Shown: positions 26,174 through 38,643, numbered from the stretch's first letter. The stretch: DNA of 64,000 nt from Petrosia ficiformis (GCA_947044365.1 OX345636.1:52508746-52572745), one strand, 5' to 3'. Notes: a model not told the origin generated them from the sequence alone. Numbers and translations are program-made.

Positions 26174-27941
26174 CATGTATGTACATGTATGAGAGATTAA
26201 GAATCTACTTGGAAGACTCGGAGTAATGTACATGTATGTACTCAGTGAAAAGATTATTATCAACTACATAGTGAGCTAAGGTGTCATTGTATAATTACTA
26301 GATAGTCTGGTGTTACCACTCACTTTACATATGAGGAAGTGGTCTGAGGACAAGTGTATACATGTACATGTATATCAGACTTTTACAAGCTGGAAGGTTG
26401 ATTGAGGTGGGGTTACTTGCTTTGTAAGTGTGTATTAATTAGGGCTGGGCAATAGTGACTGAATTACAAAAATGAACAAGTTGTACTCTACCACAAAATA
26501 ATTTTGATCAAATGGTTAGCTCCGCTATTTTGTACAGGAAGTCAATCAAATTTGGTATCCAGGATGAGATATCATTAATTCCACATTTTGTTGGCTTCCT
26601 GTACAAAATGGCTGAATATTGAGTGACTAAAGGTAAGTGTTTAATAAAATTTGGATACATGTATAATATAATTTTGATGGGAAGGTAGAAAACTTGGAAC
26701 AGAACGGAACCGGAAATTAATAACTACATTAAATAAAATTATTTAATCTTAATATTATTAGTATGTGCAAAAAGACAAATGTGGAAGCAAGAGAGGAATG
26801 ACTTCTGAACTCATTTTAATTTGTAGCGATGAGTATGACTCTCTGTCATCATCTTCATCACCACCACCATTCAAAATATCTAAGTGTGTATCTTGGAAGA
26901 TTCATCTACCAAATGTAAAGATTCTAGTGATGAGACTATTCATATGAAGTTACTTATTTATTTATAATGAGTTGCTATATATCACTTATGTAGATACTTT
27001 GTTACCTATGCACTTGTTAAGTTACTTAAGAAATTATTATATATGATGTAACTACTTTTGTATGGTTGTATGTCAATATTGAGATTGATCATTATTGGTA
27101 CACAAATATTCCACTAATAAAGGTACAGACTTTGTTTGGTTTTTTTTGTGCATGATATAATATTAAAATTACTTAACCCTTAGAGCACTGATGTCACATA
27201 TAATATTAAAATTACTTAATAAATTCAATTACCAACCATATAATAATAGTTATCAACTTCCAGTTCCGTTCCATTCCACATTCAGTTTCATTCCATTCTG
27301 GGTTTTATACCCTTTCAATTGTTATACCAGTTATAATGTATAATACAAAGAATATTATTCACATTGAACATTGTATTTGTTACATGTGATGTGGAGCTTG
27401 TGGTTTGAAGTGGAGTAATCTGGTACATGTATTATAGTACATGTATTATATACATGTGTATGTACATATATGTCCCAGACCCTTCCTCCTACCAGTGAAG
27501 AGGCAATGCCATCAGACTACATGTAATTACTAGACACATACATGTGTACACATTCTTGTATACGGTAGCCCTCAATAAAAAGTTCACACAGTGTTATTGT
27601 AGTACGTACATGTACATGTATGTACTAAGTATGTTGCACCATGTTAACTACTAACTATGGTAACATTTTAATTTTAATATGTACACTGTACATACGTACA
27701 TGTACAATGCATAGTACACTATTATAGCCTCGTGGCTGTTGGCACTGACCACTGCACTTTCAAACACTCCCTTTGCTGCTTTCCTCTGACTAATGAAGCA
27801 TGTATTTGGTATCTACAACTTTGTTAGAAGCTCCCCTGTAAGTAAGTTAGTAGTCTATATAAACTGTAAAATGAGTAAGTTATACAGGTAAGTAAAGGTG
27901 TGGGTGTTGCCCTTTGGTATACTAAACTTGTAAGCATTCGC

Positions 27942-28040
27942 CTTGCTATCTTCTTGCTATCTTCTTGCTATCTTCTTGCTATCTTCTTGCTATCTTCTTG
28001 CTATCTTCTTGCTATCTTCTTGCTATCTTCTTGCTATCTT
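27942..28040. repeat. 11-bp minisatellite, 9 units
   Basis: Nine perfect copies of CTTGCTATCTT. It is expanded relative to the paralogous site at 8989-9043. Confidence 0.93.
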
Positions 28041-28728
28041 CCTGCTGATAGTGAATCACATATTTAACATCTATAGCTTTCTTAACAACTCTTCTTTCCA
28101 GCAAAGTACATGTAAGTTAGAAACTCTAGTTATATAAAATGGGAGAGTTACATGTATATATGTAGAGGTAAAGAAAGGTTAGTTAGTTAGTAGTAGAAGG
28201 TGGAGCTCAAATCTCACTGCTGTTTATTATTTTATTAAGTGTAGTATGCATAATAATATGCTCTTTCAGTGTTTTATGGAGTGTAGAGTACTACTTGTGT
28301 ACTACAACAATGCTATGTGAACTACGACTACTGTACATGTTACCCACATATACACCAAAACAAGACATTTATAACTGGTTTTTATGTGTATATATTCATG
28401 AATCTCATGATGTGTTTATCCAATATAATTATTTGGAAAGGATAAAAATAATCATGTCATCAAAATGGTAAAAGACAGAGAGTACTTACAATTAATTCAT
28501 TTACATTATATTACTGGAGACTAATGTAAATCATATTCCATGTAAATATCATACTTGTGACACTGTTATATCATACAAGGTATTTATATATTATAACACA
28601 GATCTGTATAGTAGATTAGCCCTTCTTTATAATCACAAAATTCAATTACTAATGAAAATATGTATTACCACCGGAATTAGTACAATGACATAATGAATAT
28701 TATAGTATAGTGTGCTATTAGAACTAAC

Positions 28729-28827
28729 ATTATCCTGTGTGTCCAATTTTGATCCATGACGTATTAGTGCAGATAGTACATCTACACTGTTGTTAATAGC
28801 AGCCTGATGAGTAGGTGTCCGTCCATA
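28729..28827 (-). CDS. Ankyrin-repeat exon (duplicate of 9734-9832)
   Basis: 99 bp, 33 codons, with a TTTTACATAG acceptor and a GTTAGT donor. It encodes YGRTPTHQAAINNSVDVLSA, then LIRHGSKLDTQDN. Phase 0 at both ends lets it join the 9.8-kb exon in frame and add one full ankyrin repeat. The first-residue D to Y change alters a position that is commonly Asp or Asn in ankyrin repeats; the others (Q/R, A/V) are mild. Both exons keep intact splice sites and frames, which suggests that both may still be used. They could instead be spliced as alternatives. Only cDNA can tell. Confidence 0.8.
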
Positions 28828-28915
28828 CTATGTAAAAGAAATAATAAAAGTAATTCTTTAGAATTTGTACAATCAATTCATATTAGAAATGCATGACTCA
28901 ATTACTAATCATAAT

Positions 28916-29448
28916 GAATGCACTAAAGTGCAGAACCCTCGCTAGCTTGCAAAAACAGCATGGCTTTAGAACAACTTTGCCTAAGTAACCTATTGCAACA
29001 GCCAGGAACACCCCCATTCAGTAGTACATCATGAATATGCAAATTATGGAGATAGCATGGCCATGAGATCTCTTGAGAACTAGCGAATTTCTGGACAAAA
29101 CTTCACAAATAGCTGTATAAACACTCGTTAGGACGATAGACAAAGCTTAAGAAACAAAACTTCAAAGAGACAAAAGTTAGTGTTCAGTGTTTCCTGCTGA
29201 CATCAGCAAAAACAATAAAATTTCAAGATGGCGACAGATCGACGAGTATTTGCACGGCTGTTTCTCTGCAACATGACTAGTTCAGAACAAATCGCTTTTA
29301 TTTCTTACCTTTCACTATACCAGTATTCTGCAGATATGCTCAGAATACAGTAAGACATTGCAGTTGTGGAGATCAAGCGGTAACACACTGACACACACAC
29401 ACACACACACCAGAAGACTACTATAACCCTCCGCCTACGCGCTCGGGT
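28916..29448. mobile_element. 533-bp insertion present only in block b4 copy B
   Basis: The uninterrupted site in copy A (9917-9931) reads ATCATAATTATATT. Here the same sequence is split, with TAAT repeated at both junctions (28912-28915 and 29449-29452), as expected for a 4-bp target duplication. The insert starts GAATGCACTAAAGTGCAG, ends CTACGCGCTCGGGT and contains an (AC)n tract. It is less AT-rich than its surroundings. Clear terminal inverted repeats were not found, so the element class is open. Confidence 0.8.
29228..29353 (+). other. Small ORF inside the 533-bp insertion
   Basis: ATG in a strong context (CAAGATGG) opens 41 codons, beginning MATDRRVFARLFLCNMTSSE, then TAA. A GTAAGA donor-like sequence overlaps the end (ATACAGTAAGAC), so this may be a captured first exon and not a complete gene. 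No family is recognised. Base composition is richer in G+C than the flanks. Confidence 0.3.
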
Positions 29449-32400
29449 TAATTATATTAAACAATTTAGTGTCTTGATAGGATACTACATTTAACATCAT
29501 GTTGATTAAGTAGGGAGGAATGTAACTGAATTATAAGATATAAACTAATGAGAATTCAAACAAGATTATGTAAGTATACACAATGGTATGGTGATACTCT
29601 TTATAATCTGAATTAGATACAATGAAGATTTAAAAGTACATGATACATGTGTATAATGTATACAAAAGAGAATATCTACATAAAACAAATGATTATTATT
29701 AAAATGTTCATTATTAATTATAAAAGATGATAGAATTTATTATCTGGAAGATCAATAGTTGTTATTACTAAATACAAAATGTAGTTGTTCTCTTAAATAA
29801 TAGTAGGTGTATCAAGCTAAGAATTTACTTAACAATGCTACATTTATACAAACACTCTGTTCCAATTATTTCAGGTGACATGTGAATATAAATTAATTAA
29901 TAGTGGGGTTATGTACATCTACATCTACATGTATGTGTACCAGGTCTGGGTTCAATTACAAAAGGCCAATTACAATTACAGCTTCAATTATTGTCAGTGT
30001 AGCTACCACTGGTTAATTACAATTACAATTATGTGACATTCAACTACAATTACATGTACAGTCGCATGCAATTACAATATAATTACAGCAATACCTCTAA
30101 GCCGGTAGCATAAATTCTAAAATGAAAGTGTCTACATGTATAATAACCATTACATTTTAATAATTTGGTATAGAATGCCGAATGTCCTTATAATTAAAAA
30201 TACCCTCAATACAAATGTTTCAATTACAGTACAATTACAACTACATAATTGTAATTGTAATTGACCTCAATTACAATTGTAATTGTAAGTGAACCCATAT
30301 CTAAATATTATCACAAAATTTCTTAGGAATTGTTAAAGCAATAAAAGCATGTGTGTGACTATGTGTATATGTGATTACATGTAGAGGAATAGTTATAGCT
30401 TATGTAGAAAAAGCATGTATATATATGTACATGAAATATAACTAACATCAACATGTGATCTAATGTTTGGAAAGGGACACTTTCCTGTAAAACAATTTCG
30501 ATCAAATTAAGGTTAATAGCTCATAAGTCTACCATTTTGTACTGAAAATTAATATGAAGATTAATATTGTAGCTCTTCCTGATACCAAATTTTTGGGAAG
30601 TGTCCGTTTTTGAAAATTACATCACATATATTATGATGTAAGTCACACTTCTTTCTTGTATATTGTACTATAATACCATTGTGTTAACTTTTAAAATTAA
30701 TATTACATTATTCATACATACATGTATATAGCTATAATATGCTACAAAATGACAACTACCAATTAGTGTTGTTTTAATTAAACATAATTATAACTAAAAC
30801 CCCTTCCATTAAAGACATTATGACTTTTAGCTAAACTATAACTACGTAAATTACAGGTCTGATGAAATAACTATAATTAACTAAAATCAAAATTCACCAA
30901 TAATTGGGAATTTTAGTTAGTTATCTAAAATTAAAACCCTTTTAGTAAGCCTATATTATTATAGATAATTAAATCATAACTAGTGATAAACTAGTCATAC
31001 TATAACTAATAGTGCTCATCATTGTCATAATAATACAACACTACTGCTAATAGACATACATGTCTTCATAACCACATATCATTTGTTATCAAGTGTCTAT
31101 ACAATTAACAAGATCTTCAAGATGGCTAACAGACATCATTAATGTAGAGAATGTTCAAGTATTATATCAATTATATTATATTAGTATCAATCTATTGCCC
31201 ATAATATATACATGTAATATTATTTATGTATTGTTGTTTGAATTGAGACGAGCCTGAGAGAGCCCTACACTAGGGAGTTGGTTGAGAATTTTCTTTACGT
31301 ATATATGTATGTACATGTATGTACATGTGTATGTATTATACATGATTCCGTATGTTCTATTAAACCGTGTTGACTTTTCAATAAATTTTTGGTACATGTA
31401 CGTATGTATTTTGCAAATATCTTATTGTTGAAATACTAAAACGTTTTATTAATTAATTAACAAAGCTACATGTGTGTCATTGTGTGATAGCTATGGATGA
31501 AAAGAGATCGATGAAAAGAAGAGAGAGGGACAGAGCTAGACAAACTGCAGAGACTAAAGAGGAGAGATTGGATTGATAGTACTGATAATCTGGTTTACAT
31601 GTTTTGTGAGTTCCTGTTGCTCTAAAATCAAAACCAACTCATGAACTGTTGCATTTTGCTCTTCTTCCCTTCTGCTTGCTTTTGCTCATTTGGTTATTCC
31701 TTCTCAGGCTTGCCCCACAATGACTGCATGCATGCAAGCATTCTCTAGTAAAGATATTAATTGGGACATTTAGTGGCTACTTTACAGAATAGCAAGGTGT
31801 CCTTATTTTAAAGGGTGTTTAACTAAAACGATTAGCAAGAGGTCAATTGAGACTGAAAATTGTCCACTTTAAAAGGTCTCATAGCATGTCTAATTTATGG
31901 ATATATTAGACAATATACTAGCAGGGTATGTTCTCACTAGGCTTTTTAGTGGTGGTGCTGGTCCATCATTTCAGCTCTGGGATTAAGCCTACACTACTAT
32001 CACTCATTATTTTCCTACTAACTTGTGGCCTGATTCAAGAAACTTAGTCACACCTAATAAATCTTAGTTTTACAGGCACTACCAAGTGCTAAAATCCTGT
32101 TGAGAACACTGTGTACTAGTAATGCTTACAATAGAATGGTAGACTTGATTTATTTATGAATAGCCAATGTATTGTATCAGGAGAGATGTTTAATGTACGT
32201 ATAACATTCAGTCAGTTTGTGTCTTATCATGAGGGTAATGTCACTATCCATAATTATAATAAAATTAATACAGAATGCACATGTCTATAACATTTAGCCA
32301 AAAATGGGGCAAAATTATTCACATGTACATGTATTTGACTTTTAAGAGCTTGCAACTGAACACAAACATTATGCTAGGATAGTGACTGTAAGTGTAATAA

Positions 32401-33666
32401 TTACATATACGTGTATTTGATGTCATCTATATAATGGTTAATTAATTAATTAATTAGCATTGGTATATAATTATCAGCTTGATGTCTCTCACAACTACAC
32501 TAATCAAACTTCATGTATTTTCATAGCTTGCATAACAAGAACAGGTTTTATTTAAAAATTAGTTTTAAAAATGACTTTTACAGTAATGATAAACGTACCA
32601 TACATGTCAATAAAAAGTCATCATACAGTAACAATAATTACCTTATTTCTACTGTCAGTATAGTACAGTAATTACAGTAATTCATAAGTACACCAATTAC
32701 TGTCAAACCACTTTTAATGTACTGTAGAAACTGAGTAATTACTGCACTGTATGGTGACTTTTTATTGATATAATTATACTGTATGTCAGTTAATAAATAC
32801 ACTATAATTACCAGACTATGTACCAACTTAAAGTGAACATGTTACCTGGATCATTAGATAATCAGGTGGGAATATGACTTGTATAAAAGGGGGAGAATTA
32901 CATGTATTAGTATTTATACAGATTCATTTAATTTTGAATATTGTATAGTTCCAACTATTACTAAAAATTCATTTTCTTGTTTTCATTCCACTATGTACAT
33001 GTACATGCATATGAATATGTATATGAATAAAATAATGGAGTGAAATTATACTTTCACATGTGACCTATACTATCAAATGAAACCAATAATGAATCTGTAT
33101 AGGTGAGTATATAATATTGTCACTATAAAACAATCATGATATCACAGAATCCTCGAGGTGTTAGTAATCAACATTTGAAAGGCTTGAATGATAATTTATT
33201 ATAATCATAAATTATCATAGCTGAATTAATACATGTAGTACATGTACATACAAACACAGCTGATATCTAAAATAACATGTACATGTAGTTTGGTGGCTAT
33301 AGTATTGTTTATGCTCACATAATATCTCATAACTATATTGTGTACATGTATATGCATGTACATGTACTATCCTATGTACATGTAATATGTAGTATAGTAA
33401 GAAAATGATCTATAGTATTAACATGAATAATTGTACATGTATGTAGATGTGTGCTAGCTACAAAATGTACAATAGCATATATACTGTATTGCAGTACACA
33501 CTGTATGTATGTAAATGTACCACATGTATGTACATGTACATGTAATATACATGGTATACATGTACTACATGTACATATTATAATATCAACAAGCATTATA
33601 ATAACAAGTATAAGTACTAATATACATGTAAATACAGTATGAACATGTACATGTAACTTATATAGT

Positions 33667-34260
33667 ATGTATAGCACAAGTACATGTATTAATGTATTCA
33701 AAATTCTTCCCATTTCCAACACTGGTGACTCTATTGCATATAACGTGGGCACCGTTCACTTTCTCTACCCCAAACTTGGCTCCTTTTCCGACGTGGAGTA
33801 CTACTTCCACCAACTTGCTTACCGGGACTCGAAAGTCCCCAAGCACTTCGTAGGATCAAATCAAATGCAGTGCTCTCCTTCTTTTGACTGGAACTGGGGC
33901 TAACAAAATGACCCCACTGCATGTTGGCACCAGCTACACCCACGATTTCAGGTTTCACAGCAAGGAAAATGCCTCAGGTACCCACCAGACAACGTGGGCA
34001 TGATCAAAAAATGCAAAATTCATCGACAGCGAGAGGGCTGCACCCACTTCAAACCCCCGCATTAACAGGGGGACACCCCCCCTTAAAATTTCCCCCATGA
34101 TTGTTATTTATGCCAAAGGGCGGCCAGAAAACAATCAAATTTTTTAGCCAGGTTCATCAACTTGTGCCTGACGCCAATTACAACCATTTGGACAGCTTCG
34201 TGTAGCTAGGAACAGGGATGAAATGTCACATATATGTGACATCAGTCCTCTAAGGGTTAA
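33667..34260. pseudogene. GC-rich open fragment of unknown origin
   Basis: About 500 bp, strikingly richer in G and C than everything around it. On plus, 33706-33903 stays open and uses mostly C-ending codons, encoding for example NVGTVHFLYPKLGSFSDVEY, ending SFDWNWG and a stop. On minus, overlapping frames are also open (for example VSKLVEVVLHVGKGAKFGVE), and a further minus frame reads LHEAVQMVVIGVRHKLMNLA at about 34130-34205. I recognise none of these. The fragment ends near 34215-34260 in TCACATATATGTGACATCAG, then CTAAGGGTTAA, a TTAA-bounded end that recurs reverse-complemented at about 8225 and 27177. It could be a decayed transposon gene, perhaps TTAA-targeting. Confidence 0.35.
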
Positions 34261-34618
34261 GCAAATGTTTAGATATGGTTGCATACACCCTCTATGTAGG
34301 ATGACCTGCAAAACATGAACATCAATACATATACGAGATGTTGCTACAGAGAGTGAGAATTCCACTGTTTGTAGTGACAATTGTCACTATAGTGACAATA
34401 CAAAACTACATGTAAGTAGGAAAGTGGACTGAACAGTTTGTAGTTAACCATTACATGTACAAGTACATGCATGTGTAGTTTCAATTGTCCATTACACTCC
34501 AGAGAAATGTACAGTGTACCTAAGAGTTTGATTATCCAGCTCTTTGTGATTAGGCATATAAGAATTGGATAAAAACAAAACTTTAACTGAAACAAGCACT
34601 TCTCTGAAGACCTGTTTT

Positions 34619-34798
34619 CAGTGTTTCCCCCATAAAGGGTGGTACCATGGCGCTATATCAGTCTTGCTCCCCTACCATTTAGTTTTGAATTTTAAAAACA
34701 CTGTTTTACAACACTGATTGAACATTGTTGCCCAAATGTCATGTACCACTGATGCACTCCCTCACACTTAATATTTACGTATCCTGGGAGAAACACTG
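34619..34798. mobile_element. Probable hAT MITE, CAGTGTTTCCC ends
   Basis: Left end CAGTGTTTCCCCCATAA, right end CCTGGGAGAAACACTG. The interior is 180 bp and non-coding. Flanks share CTGTTT but not a clean 8-bp duplication. Confidence 0.6.
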
Positions 34799-34936
34799 CT
34801 GTTTATGTACATGTAGCTGAAATATGTTTTTAAAATTAATAAGAGTTATGAATATCATTACAGAGCCAGAGTGCAATCTTTTAAATCAATATGCTTATCA
34901 GGATGATGTTACTATAAATAGACTTTTAAGTACATG

Positions 34937-35215
34937 TAGGACTGGGATGATTAATCTATTAATCAATCGATATTGAAAATTCTTCTGATTATCAATTATA
35001 AGTCTGTGATATCAATTATGCTAATTATTCCAGAAGATATACTTTTCAAGCATGTGATATCAAGTAATGTACAATATGTAAGTGACGGGAAACCTTTTTA
35101 ATCATCAAATGGGAGGAGATTCCTGTATTAATTTACTTAATTGGCTTAATTACTTCCATTGATTATCAATCAATTTGATAATCCATTTCAGAATCTCAAC
35201 TGATTTCCAGCCCTA
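34937..35215. mobile_element. hAT-like MITE, TAGGACTGGGATGATTAAT ends, copy 1
   Basis: Right flank CTTTTAAG is a direct repeat of the left CTTTTAAG. Here a TACATG hexamer (34931-34936) lies between that left repeat and the element. The right end is CCAGCCCTA. The interior is built from TTAATCAATCGAT-like words. It is the same insertion as the two tandem copies at 38275 and 38644. Confidence 0.85.
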
Positions 35216-36991
35216 CTTTTAAGAATAGTAACAGAATGCATCAGGACTAACAGACACAATAAGTCTACAAGAATTACAATATTACATTATTCATATATAC
35301 ATGTACATGTACATAGCTATAATATTCTATTACAATGATAACTGCCAATATATACGTAGATGAAGATGCCTTCATAAGCACATACATGTATTTATTATTA
35401 TCAAGTGTCTATATGATCTTCAAGATGGCGGACAGATATCATTAAAGTAGATAATTGTCAAGTAGTAAGTTATTATTAATCAATTGTCCATGATATCATA
35501 TAATTTTATATTAATAAAAATTATTTGGGGCATGTATATTCGTGACTGCTTTACATAACAGCAAGGTGTCCTTATTTTAGAAAGTTAGTCACTACAAGGA
35601 TTGATGAGAAATCTATCATAGGTGTAGCAAGCACAGGGCTAGCCTGGGTCATGGCCCAGGCAATATTATTCATTTATAGTCAATTGTTTAGATAATTATG
35701 TAGTACCCTATCTGTAAGATGGACTGGGAAACAAGATACATGTATAATTATGGAAATAAAAGTATCCTTACAATTATTATTGCTTTGTGGTATCCAGCAT
35801 TCAGTAATCATGGCTGACTTTCTCATGTTTGAAACACAACAGCCTATTATAGTTATTATTTTCATTATCTACTCTTCTTACTTTTTAAAAGATCTTATAG
35901 AACTTTATGAATATATTTCAGGTAGAATAGCTATTAGTACCAGTTTATATGTAAGCTACAAGCTGCTTTCTTTCTGCTAGTCTTTCTTAATTGACCGAGA
36001 CACCCAGAATGACACAACTATGTATACAACACATAGTTATATATGTTACACAAACATAATTATAAAATAATTTATATGCATTAAACCTCGCGGAAAGAAA
36101 TCATAGGGATTGCCCTGCAGGCCATAATATTTGTATATTTCAATTGGTGTTATGTTTGATATTTTTAATATAATAAACTGCTTTGCTTTTAAAGTGATAA
36201 GATAATCATATACAAGTAAAAAGTACATGTATGAATATGGGAGAAAACAGGGAGGCAGAGGGGCTATATATTATATACTATATACAAAGTCTCATTCTTG
36301 TTTTAAGACAGTTATTATACAAACATTGATCCTTTTCCTTTTTTAATATGATGATAATATAATAGTGGAAATAGTTAATAAGACTAAACTAATTCTGAGT
36401 AATGCATGATCCACCAAAATGAATACCTGTTCAACCATCTTGATACTGTATAGAGGGAATTATTGGCAACTACATGTAGTGAGGAAATTACCTGCGTAAC
36501 TGGAAAACTCTCAAAGATATTCCAACACCTTGTTAATAGCTATAGAGTACATTAAATATAATTGACTTACGTAGCTTTACTAATGTGTGACAACAGACCA
36601 CTTCAATCTGGCTATCACACAACTTTTAAAAGTAACTTTTTCTCTAGACTTACCTGCTTAAAATAACTAGCTAGCTTTCACTAACACAGTAGCTGGAGGT
36701 ACTGTAGAAATGTAGATACTAAATCACATTCACACAGGTTCTATGTGTGGATTCAAACTTTGCATTTAGCAATTGTCCAATATTTCCTATTTCAATCACA
36801 ATAATTCCTGCTATACAGTATATGGTATGTGTGTTTAGGAATTGCTTAATCAAAACCTTTCTATGAAATCATTGTAATAATATTAAATTTAACATCTACT
36901 TGTATAATTATACACTCACATAATTTATATGTTCTATATCATCATAATTATCATACTGAACCATATTTAACATCTATAATAATATACTCAC

Positions 36992-37081
36992 CCGATCCTT
37001 ATGCTCCACTCGAGCCCCTTTGTCCAATAGTAACTGTGTAGCTTCAAAAGATTGACAAAAAAATAGCGGAGTCTGATGATC
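36992..37081 (-). CDS. Ankyrin-repeat exon
   Basis: 90 bp, 30 codons, between acceptor ATCCTTTAG and donor GTGAGT. It encodes DHQTPLFFCQSFEATQLLLD, then KGARVEHKDR. The TPLFFC start corresponds to the TPLHxA helix cap, and LLLDKGARVEHKD is a textbook second helix and turn. At 30 residues it is slightly shorter than the 33-residue exons. Phase 0 at both ends matches its neighbours at 42.4 and 28.8 kb, and the junctions create no stop. Confidence 0.82.
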
Positions 37082-38274
37082 CTAAAGGATATATAAGAAA
37101 ATACAACAGATTAAATAATTCATATAATAATTTACAATATAATTTACAAGTTTGACTTATAATTTTAATGAAATCCCATCAGTACAAATCTTTGTTGTAT
37201 GTACATGTAACTAAGAAATGTGGTAGTGTACACTTTGACTAGTAGAGATTACAAAAAGAGTCTAAATTTAAGATGGTGATCTAACGGATACATATTTCAA
37301 TAATTAACAGTACTTACTGTTATTCATTACTTTACACATTTTACATCACAAATATTTGATTACTGGAATGTTAGTTCTCTTATATATAACAAGACTAATG
37401 AAGCTAAAATGTATAGGAGGAGTTTGGTACATATTGCTCTGTTCTAATATACTGTACATGTGTACAACATATGACCTCCATATTTCACAGTGGAAGTATC
37501 TGCCCATCATTTGTTCTAACCATTTTGTCCAGATGTTGCTACAGAGAGTGGGAATTCCACTGCTTGTAGTGGCAATTGTCACTATAATGACAATACAAAA
37601 CTACATGTAAGTAGAAAAAGTGAACTGAACAGTTTGTAGTTCAATTGAAGGTAAGCATTACGTCTAGTTTCAATTGTATGTGATCCATTACGCTCCAAAG
37701 CAATTACTCTAATTATCCAGCTCTTTGTGATTTGACATATAAAGATTGGATAACAATGAAACTTTACCTAAAATAGCACTTCTGAAGATCAGTTTATGCG
37801 GCCGCAAAGCTTTTTGTAACATAATAAAATGACATAATAAACACCAAATATAACACAATATACAATGGAACATCCACACCATTAGGATCGCTGAAAATGT
37901 ATTGATTATAAAATATGTGAATTAATTCAGAGGATGGCTTGAAAAGATGGCAATCCATACATTATACATTACAAATGAGATATTAACTGACAGTTTGTTC
38001 ATGTAACCATTCATTATTATAAATAGAAACACATTTGATTCTATAAAATATAAAGCCACACCCAATACTAACAATGATACTGTATAGAATACGGTTATGA
38101 TAATTATAATGATGACATAATCCCACAATGGTTACATGAAGACAGAACCCAATAAATTGTAGTGTTAACAGTTTATTGTTGAATGGACAGATCAGTAAGA
38201 TTACAAAATACAAATGTACACAATACTTATAATTTATACAAAACGGATGATGTTACTATAAATAGACTTTTAAG

Positions 38275-38553
38275 TAGGACTGGGATGATTAATCAATTAA
38301 TCAATCGATATTGAAAATTATCGATTATAAGTCTGTGATATAAATTATGCTAATTATTCCAAAAGATATACTTTTCAAGCATGTGATATCAAGTAATGTA
38401 CAATATGTAGGTGATACGTAGGAACCCTTATCATCAAATGGGGGATTTTCCTGTATTAATGTACTTAATTGGCCTAATTACTTCTACTGGTTTTAATTGA
38501 TTATCAATCAATTTGATAATCGATTTCAGAATCTCAGGAGATTCCTAGCCCTA
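38275..38553. mobile_element. hAT-like MITE, copy 2, 8-bp TSD CTTTTAAG
   Basis: 279 bp, TAGGACTGGGATG to CCTAGCCCTA, with exact CTTTTAAG repeats at 38267-38274 and 38554-38561. Confidence 0.92.
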
Positions 38554-38643
38554 CTTTTAAGAATAGTAACAGACTGCATTAAATGTACACAATACTTATA
38601 ATTTATACAAAACGGATGATGTTACTATAAATAGACTTTTAAG

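Larger units (their letters stand above)
9833..28728 (-). other. Ankyrin gene intron, 18.9 kb
   Basis: No host exon was recognised in this stretch. Contents: the end of block b4; a hAT MITE (11208-11371); a third partial copy of the b3 core (11617-12410); repeats shared between 12.7-13.6 and 17.25-17.7 kb; a repeat unit at 15831-16656 and 19778-20559; paired CTTT-tailed elements (16715-16941); a Crypton-type pseudogene (20533-21160); a duplicated stretch 21410-23150 with a MITE; then block b3 copy B, b1 copy B and the start of b4 copy B. Short frames are repeats or unrecognised. Confidence 0.6.
25892..30530. repeat. Duplicated block b4, copy B, with an ankyrin exon
   Basis: Pair of 6941-10990, carrying the ankyrin exon 28729-28827. 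It differs by a 533-bp insertion, a minisatellite length change (9 against 5 units) and scattered substitutions. Confidence 0.92.
28828..36991 (-). other. Ankyrin gene intron, 8.2 kb
   Basis: Contents: the 533-bp insertion (28916-29448), the rest of block b4, an ACTAAAACCCC-type repeat near 30.8-31.0 kb, the empty site matching the 11208 MITE (about 31627), repeat fragments shared with 15.8 and 19.8 kb (31.87-32.4 kb), a segment inverted relative to 18.5-18.75 kb (33.0-33.2 kb), a segment paralogous to 16.67-17.24 kb (33.3-33.69 kb), a GC-rich open fragment (33.69-34.26 kb) and two hAT-like MITEs. No host exon was recognised. Confidence 0.6.

Noticed and set aside
34215..34260. piggyBac-type terminal sequence (TTAACCCTTAGAG)
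   Set aside because: Only a short motif at one end; no matching opposite end or recognisable transposase, so it is kept as a hint only.
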